This document shows positions 57,657 through 64,000 of a stretch of 64,000 bases of DNA, one piece after another (the stretch's first letter is position 1; each line of letters starts with the position of its first letter). This DNA comes from Corythucha ciliata. Lineage: Eukaryota; Arthropoda; Insecta; Hemiptera; Tingidae. The notes beneath the pieces are model-generated. The model saw nothing but the letters and a program-made list of their open reading frames with translations, did no database searches and was not told the origin of the DNA. The DNA is taken from the NCBI GenBank assembly GCA_038030265.1, contig CM075938.1:22359009-22423008 (forward strand). Reading direction: 5' to 3'. The position numbers and the translations under genes were made by a program.

Positions 57657-57740
57657 CGAACGTATATAGAAATAACGTATATAGAACGTATATAGAAATA
57701 ATATAGTATAGTATATAGTATAGTATATAGAAATAATCAA
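57657..57740. repeat. Short tandem repeat (CGTATATAGAAATAA and ATAGTAT units)
   Basis: CGTATATAGAA occurs three times in a row, followed by TATAGTATAG units and then TATAGAAATAA again. Confidence 0.85.
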
Positions 57741-57789
57741 CCAGTTGAATACGAATATTTCATGTTATGGTAGCCTTTGATGCCATTTT

Positions 57790-58300
57790 AATTTTTTGAC
57801 AAAGTCCCCCCAGGGGTGGAAGTGTAAAAATAGCGTTAAACTTGACTAGATCATCCTAGCGCTCCCAAAGTCGTCTCAAAAATTCATTTGAACAAAAGCC
57901 CTCGATTACCATAGATATTTTTTGAAAAAGTTAAGAGGGGGGGTAAAGTAGGGGATGCAATTTCAAAAAATCGCTAAAATTCACACGTTTCTCCTGCCAC
58001 ATCAAGATTTGGTTCAAAAATGTAATGCAACAAACACCATAAATTACTATAGACTCGTTATTCCAGCGCATCGAAATTCAGCCCAAATATTTAATGTATC
58101 AAAGCCTTCGATTACCATCTAAGGTTCTCGAAAAAGTTGATTAGGGGACGGGGTTGCAATAGGGGATGAAATTCGAAAAAATTGCGAAAATTCACACGTT
58201 TATCCTAAAATTTGGCGCAAAAATTTTATAAAATAAAGCTCCTTGAAAACCGCCGAAACTTTTCGAAATTGTTGAAGAGAGGGGGGTGACATTAAGGGAA
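57790..58300. repeat. Tandem repeat, unit about 200 bp, two to three copies
   Basis: AAAGCCCTCGATTACCAT (57897) recurs as AAAGCCTTCGATTACCAT (58101). GGGGATGCAATTTC and AATTCACACGTTTCTCCT (57950-57995) recur as GGGGATGAAATTCG and AATTCACACGTTTATCCT (58155-58210). A third, weaker copy begins near 58225 (AAAGCTCCTTGAAAAC). It directly abuts the large foldback at 58306. Confidence 0.75.
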
Positions 58301-58305
58301 GAAGT

Positions 58306-58978
58306 ATCGTGCATTCGTGACTGACAGTTCACACTTTCAAATTCTTCAATTTCGAAGTTTCAGCCGGCTAAACGCGGTCGCATTCGAAATGTCTTGTTTG
58401 TGTATTTAAGTCTCAGACAAAAGAGAAAAGAACCTGCTGAACTGCTTTTCACACTTCTTTTCTGTCGGTGCTCTCTGGACCTTCCATGTTCAATTTTATT
58501 AATTTAGTGAGACTTTTTGTTTGATTTGATCTATTGCTCAACAAAAATGGTATTTTATGAGCAAGCTGACTTGCACATGATGTAAAGTACGCCAAAGCAT
58601 TTGGGGATTGTACTCCTGTGAGGAGTCTGGTTCAACGCGTAGATCGAAATTATAGAGGCAAAGAGGTGGCTGCACGTGTACAATCTCCAAAAGCTGTGGC
58701 ATCATGAGCATGTCAGCTTGCTCATTCAAAGAATAAATCTTCCTTTTCATTGGGCAAATCAAACATGAAGTCGCACTAAATTAACAAAATTGAACGTGGA
58801 AGGCACAGAGAACAACGAAAAAAAAAAAAATTGACATGCTCTTTTTAGATCAGCTGGTTCTTTTCTCTTTTGCCGGCAACGCAAAAACACAAACGAGACG
58901 TTGCGACGAAGTTTGACCGGCTGAAACTTCGAAATTGAAGAATTGGAAAGTGTGAACTGTCAGTCACGTATGCACGAT
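58306..58978. mobile_element. Large foldback element, arms about 300 bp
   Basis: The left arm 58306-58612 pairs with 58677-58978 in reverse over nearly its whole length. Terminal ATCGTGCAT pairs with ATGCACGAT. Inner words such as CAGTTCACACTTTC, CAATTTCGAAGTTTCAGCCG, GAGCAAGCTGAC and GGGATTGTAC pair with their inverses. The spacer is about 64 bp. Differences between arms are mostly single bases and small gaps. No transposase-like ORF and no clear target duplication were found. A transcript through it would form a long double-stranded RNA. Confidence 0.8.
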
Positions 58979-59307
58979 GTATGTATTTGAATTCCGGAGA
59001 CCACTGAATCCGAGTTCTAGAGGTTTTGAAACATGAAAAAAACATGTCATGACCTACGTTGGCCACACCACATCACGACGAGACCAATAGTGCATTTTTC
59101 AAAACGAAATGCATGTGGGGGGGAGGGGGTTATTTGAACAAATAGTGGGGAAAAGTCCGTAAAACCGCAATTGACATTGTCCGAGAAACTAACAAACCAC
59201 GTCCGGCTAAAATCGTAACTATTGGGAAAAATTGCCCAAAATCGTAAAAATCGGATAAAAAACTAGCCAAGGCCATAGAACGCAATAGGTTAATTCCAAT
59301 TAACCCG

Positions 59308-59337
59308 CAAGAGGTTAATTCCAATTAACCTCTTGCC
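59308..59337. repeat. Perfect inverted repeat with 14-bp arms
   Basis: GCAAGAGGTTAATT, CC, AATTAACCTCTTGC. A partial extra copy of GGTTAATTCCAATTAACC lies just upstream (59288-59305), so the motif is duplicated. Confidence 0.9.
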
Positions 59338-59339
59338 CA

Positions 59340-62300
59340 AGAGGCAAATGGTCTTAAAAAGTTTCCAAGGTCAGCGTATATACCATTTGACACGTGGAAT
59401 TCGAGAATGGAACAAATTTTTAACCAGATGACACGTTGATAATTCCGGCATTTTTGGTCGTTGTGGCCCCTTTTAAAGAGGCCCCAGGAGGGTTTCCCGC
59501 AAAGGACGACTTCGCGCAATCGACTGCCCAGGAATCAAAGGAAAAGCCTCGGTTTGCTCAATGAGTAACTACGATTTTTTTTAGCAGTGTTTTCTAGTCC
59601 TTTTTTAATAAGAAGAAGACGCAATAATTGTGAAGTGCTTCTAAATGAATATAGGTAATGATTAATGAGCATTCGTTTTGGATGTGGCCAAATCGTTTTC
59701 ACCGTCCAGTATATGAGTTTTGAATGTAATTGGCGAAATGGGCTGGGGGAGGGGATTTGATGGGTCTGAATAATCAGCATGTTTAAATTGAGATGGGTGG
59801 TTAAGGAAACGGGTTCGGAGTGGCAGTCTGTTCAATCAAGGGTATTGCATGAGACAGTATCCCATAGCTTGTTGGAAAGGGGGCCCTTACAGGGTTACGA
59901 GCAACACGAGGTGGGTTGGTGGCAGAGAAGGGGGAGGGGGTAGATGGTAAAAGGAATGAATTTGCATAGAACCAGTCAATCCTCTTCAACTGAGTGTTTC
60001 AATGGCTCTTTTACTTATTTCAATATTGTCGACTTTAGGAGAGTAGGAGAGTTTGTGAAGGAGGGAGGGCTTTTATTTGAGAAGCTCAAAGTAGAACCGA
60101 GGAAGGACCCTCTGATTGAATAACTTAAAAACTTTCCACGACCGCACCATCCACCACCCTTGTTCACTCTTCAGAACCGCATATTTTAGCAACAAGTAAA
60201 ATCCCTGCATAGTCCCAACAACGAAATACAGATTGTCGAGGACTGTGTGGAGGGTATTTTCATACAATTTCTTCTGTTGAAAATTGAATAGAGGGCGAGA
60301 GCGGGAAATACGGGGTTTTTCAGTATCTGAAAAAGGGACCTGACGGTAGGCAAATATATCGAACGATTGTGTGAAAGGGGTTTTCCCATTTTTAAAAAAA
60401 ACGCAGTGACAGAAGGGAGGTTTTTCTCATTTTTTGGTAGTGTGCAAAAGGGGTGGGGGGTGGGGCAAGAGGTATACACTGTATCCCTCGAGACATCGAG
60501 AGGCGCTTCTGCCACTATCTGTTAAAGACCACAAAAGACCCCCCCCCACCACCACCACACCAGCTACCTTCCCACAACACACCACACCCGTGTCTCTTGA
60601 GAAAAGCATGCAGAAGCTGCGAGTGAGAAGATGTCATCGTTGTGGGAGGGGGTCAGGGGGGACTGCATTTTATTCTGTAATTGACTAACGCGTGGCTGTA
60701 AATAGATATTCAATTTTTTTTCTCTTTTTAGAAAAAGAAACACGCAGGTGAAGGATACATTGTTCATCATTTCACACATTCTGAAGTTTTCAGCGCATGA
60801 AGATGGGGGGTGAGGCTGAGGAATCGACGGCTCTCTGCAGAGTGTGCCCCTACGCCTCGCTTACAAAGTAAAAAGAAGCGTGGTTTTCCTCTTTTATTTT
60901 TATTTTTTAAATTGAAATGAAAAAAATCGTGCGTTTGACAGATATTATGGGGAGAATCAATGGAAAGGGGGTAGGAAAAACTTGCAGAGGGAATAATAAA
61001 GGTCCGTTCCTTTTTCAATTCATCACAAGGTGGTGCAAGAGGAGAAGGGCGGGGAAAGTGTTATGTTTTCTTTCTTATTTGACTGGCGGAAATTGAGGAA
61101 GGCACAGAAGAGGGCAAAAACTGATAAGACTTCGAGAATATTCGTCGAAGAAGGGGGTGCGTGTTAATAATATATAAAAACGGACAATATTCAAACCTAT
61201 TTTTTGCCCGAAAAAAAAAAAAAAACTTTCTCCCATTTCCCTCGTGACTCCCCCCTCCCCCCACAATAACATCACCACTCTTAAACAGAGATTTCAGTGG
61301 TGACATTTTAATGTAGGATGTTACCCTTTGCCTTCACCCCCTAACTCTTACACGCATTCTCTTGTTTTTTGAAAAGCATACGTAGAAGAGCTTTTTTTTG
61401 TTTCTGGGGTTGAGATGGGGCCTGATTTGAAAGAGAGACAGAAAGAGACGTTTAATTAAGTCGAGAGGCTCACGGAATATGAAAAGGAGGAGGGGGCACG
61501 TGAATTGTGATGAATTTTACTTTTCATTTACTCCCTCAGAAAGTGATTAGAATGGAGAGGGCTTCGCTTTGAATCGTAATTAATAAAGTGACATTCTCCC
61601 CCATTTTAAGGGGAAGTCAGGCGAGGTGGGAGATTTATTTATGAATTTATTCAATTAATGGAGCGAAAAATGTTGTGTTTACCGTATTCACAGCGCTAAC
61701 ATTTATTTTTACGTAAGTTCTACCCCTCCCCTCATTACAAAAATTAAACTTACGCAAGATAACAGTTCCCCCGGAAATCACATCAAAGCCACTTTTTTAA
61801 AGTAACAATAAAGTGCTAGAATCGAAGTCACTTATTTTCTTGAAAGACATCTCTTTTCCATTTTTGTTTAACAAAGTGCGCTTAACGAGAAAGAGCTTTG
61901 TCCCCCACCCCCACCCCCACCACCACTGTGTTGCGTTTGTTCGATTTGCACAAAAGGTGTCATCAAGCTAATGGCTCGAGAAAAAAAAGAAGAAAAAGCC
62001 GAGAAACTTTATAGGGCACAAAAGGTGAATGAAAAAGAAGATTGAGAAGCGCCTAAAAGCGTCGTATTTTACGGTTGTGACAAAAAGCGCGAACGATGAA
62101 ACAGGGACAGCTCGGCGGGTTCGGTGCCGCTTCTGGTTCTTAGGGCAGGGTTGGAGGGACACTCATTTTAACAATGCTCTCGGCCCAAAAGATTCATTCG
62201 GCAGATAAACGCTAAAGAGCCTCTGAATATACGTCGTGAGTGGAGGGTGCGAGGGCATAATTCAATTTCCAGCGCTTTTCTCCACCATTTCCCCTCCCAA

Positions 62301-63040
62301 CCACTACCACGCATTTAAATATTGAGTTCCCATAACAAGCGGCCGTGAGAGAGAGAAAAGTATTTTCATTTTGAAAACCATCCTTTGTCACAAATGTAAC
62401 ATGAGGACTTGCAATGGTGGGGGGGGGGGGTAGCATTGCCACAATCATTCTTCAATTTACGTACCACTGAATATTAAAAACACACGTAAAATAATAGTTG
62501 TGGTCAAAATATTAAATGGACTCGATTTAAAAGGGATCGTTTGCAAGGGTACAGTCAAAAGAAGTGGTCATTGTGTCCCCGGTTCATACAATTTGTTTTA
62601 TCTGCTGTGGAAACATGTGTCCCAGGTCGTGGAAGAGTAATAAAAGGCCGAGATTCAATGCGGTTTTTCACGTGGAGCTCGTTGTGTTCTTGTTCTGTGT
62701 TTTTTTTTGTGTGTGTGCGTAGTCCGGGAACCTCGCGGTTTGTTCTAATGGGAGAAAAGAGCTTTTGTCCATAGTTTGAGCCTCCTATTTGCTGTAGTTT
62801 GTTGTTTATTTCGTAGAAACTCGTTATTTGAGGTTTTACACCGCACACCGCAAGCCCGAAACAATTGAAGCCGGTCTCCATTATTAGACTTTGTACGCAG
62901 TTGGGAAATGGAAAATCGGGTGTGCTTTTTTGTGTCACAGACGGGTATAAAAGTCAGTGTTTTTTTCAGTCTCTAGCAACACGTAGAAGGGGGGGGGATG
63001 GCGTACTGCGGATCCGGGCGAAGGGTGGGTATACTTTTAT
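59340..63040. other. Non-coding stretch with homopolymers
   Basis: No domain-bearing ORF. It has a C run near 60540-60547, an A run near 61210-61223 and G runs near 62418-62430 and 62990-62997. Several open frames of 60-127 residues are pyrimidine-rich on one strand and unsupported. Confidence 0.45.
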
Positions 63041-63049
63041 CTGACAATG

Positions 63050-63440
63050 AGCCTAAATAAAATCTGTGAAATGGATCATTCTAATGAGCCAAACCCAATG
63101 AAATTGGGTTTTCAGAAGCGAAGTGGCCCATCACAAAATTGATATTTAAGTGACCGGCGAAAAAGGGTTTTCAGTGAGAAAACGCAGAGTTGGCATTTTA
63201 GTGATCCGAAATCGTGAAAACGTTTTCAGTGAGACACGTTCACACGTTATATATGAAAATAATTCTTTGATGAGCAAAATCTGCCAAATCGGGCTTAAGT
63301 TAGCCAGAACTACGAAAATTGATTTTCAGTCAGTGAAATCCACGAAATTATAGGTTTTTTGATGAGCCAGAACCGCGAAATTGGGCTTTTACTGAGTCAG
63401 ACCCATGAAAGTGTGTTGTTAGCATACCAAACCCACGCAC
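63050..63440. repeat. CGCGAAATT-type repeat block 5
   Basis: About ten units in the orientation of blocks 2 and 4: GAGCCAAACCCAATGAAATT, TTTTCAGTGAGA, GAGCCAGAACCGCGAAATTG, GAGTCAGACCCATGAAAG. The period is about 40-45 bp and more regular here than elsewhere, with TTTTCAGTGA as a recurrent linker. Confidence 0.75.
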
Positions 63441-63454
63441 ATTATTATTATTAT

Positions 63455-63489
<35 letters not shown>
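63441..63489. repeat. (ATT)n followed by poly(T)
   Basis: About five ATT units run into a T run of about 30 bases. Confidence 0.9.
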
Positions 63490-63490
<1 letters not shown>

Positions 63491-64000
63491 ACAGGCATCG
63501 ACATCAACGGTCATTAGCCTTCAGCGAGGTAAGAAGTTTACTTGTAGTTGGTTTTATTTTAAGGTACTAATCTTACTAATTTTCAGTTTCAGGTGCTTCC
63601 TGTTATTTTCTATTTCCGTCTTCAGGCTTATCAGGTACGTACCAATTTCTCTTTTACCTAATCATACTATCGCCAGCTACTACATTTACTTTTCTTCCCA
63701 GATGCTGCTGATCTCTATGGCACACCAAGTTAGCCATATCACACTATTGTAGCACAAAATGTTTCTTCGGGTTTTCAATATTTCAGATAAGTATTATGTT
63801 CTACGTGCCTATTTTGTTAACTTGTTACTTTGTGTATTTTCGTTCTTGCCCTCAGGCTTCAGTTTCACTGATCGTTTATATCACAGTACTATATCACAGA
63901 CAGTCGGATTTTTATCACAGTCGGATTCGTGTTTTGTCAAGACATTGTAAGTATTCTTTAAACCTCGTTGTATAAATTAATTGCTTTTAAATATCTCATT
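63490..64000 (+). other. Segment with several splice-like signals, no protein recognised
   Basis: In 230 bp there are GAGGTAAG (63527), TTTTCAG before TTTCAGGTGC (63581-63591), TCTTCAG, GCTTATCAGGTACGT (63621-63641) and TTCTTCCCAG before ATGCTG (63700). Alternating pyrimidine-CAG and GTAAG/GTACG words could mark very small exons. They may also be a chance of pyrimidine-rich DNA. The window ends at 64000. Confidence 0.25.

Overview
The window reads as nuclear DNA of an invertebrate animal, possibly an arthropod. The evidence is one intact metazoan SoxB-type transcription factor gene, Ty3/gypsy, BEL/Pao and LINE remnants, a THAP-domain DNA transposon with canonical GT-AG intron borders, many short inverted-repeat elements, and very long poly(T), poly(A), poly(G) and poly(C) runs. 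Nothing points to bacteria or phage: there are no operons, no rRNA, no CRISPR, and I found no convincing tRNA. The species cannot be named from the sequence.

Layout. 1-1.16 kb is the 3' end of a Ty3/gypsy element (A). 1.2-17 kb is mostly unrecognised non-coding DNA with homopolymer runs, blocks of a degenerate short repeat (6.6-7.5, 8.4-8.5 and 9.4-9.8 kb), a LINE RNase H remnant (8.7-8.9 kb) and an unassigned 120-residue ORF (9.8-10.2 kb). 17.2-18.9 kb holds three unlike tandem or dispersed repeat arrays. 19.7-20.5 kb is a complete 839-bp element with long terminal inverted repeats and a perfect 9-bp target duplication (Mutator-like). 20.9-26.1 kb is a nearly full-length but broken Ty3/gypsy element (B) of the same family as A. 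It is followed by a reversed, internally deleted BEL/Pao element (26.2-28.5 kb). 29.9-31.7 kb is a decayed DNA transposon carrying a THAP-domain gene between inverted repeats. 34.5-37.2 kb is another large block of degenerate repeats.

The only clearly functional protein gene is the single-exon SoxB2/Sox21-like gene on the minus strand (39.16-39.97 kb). The sequence around it (37.6-43.7 kb) is the part of the window poorest in recognisable transposons, as expected around a developmental regulator. After it come a cluster of RFX/X-box-like motifs (43.8 kb), a LINE C-terminal remnant (44.4-44.9 kb), small inverted-repeat elements, a third repeat block (45.5-47.0 kb), a foldback element split by a solo LTR (47.2-48.0 kb), the 5' end of a third Ty3/gypsy element (C) with a small MITE inside its gag (48.9-50.1 kb), a ~200-bp tandem array next to a ~670-bp near-perfect foldback (57.8-59.0 kb), and a last repeat block (63.05-63.44 kb).

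The genes do not form a pathway. One host regulator sits in DNA built from several generations of nested, mostly dead mobile elements. The most unexplained material is the pervasive degenerate repeat with a CGCGAAATT core, followed by the foldbacks and the TAA-flanked MITE group.
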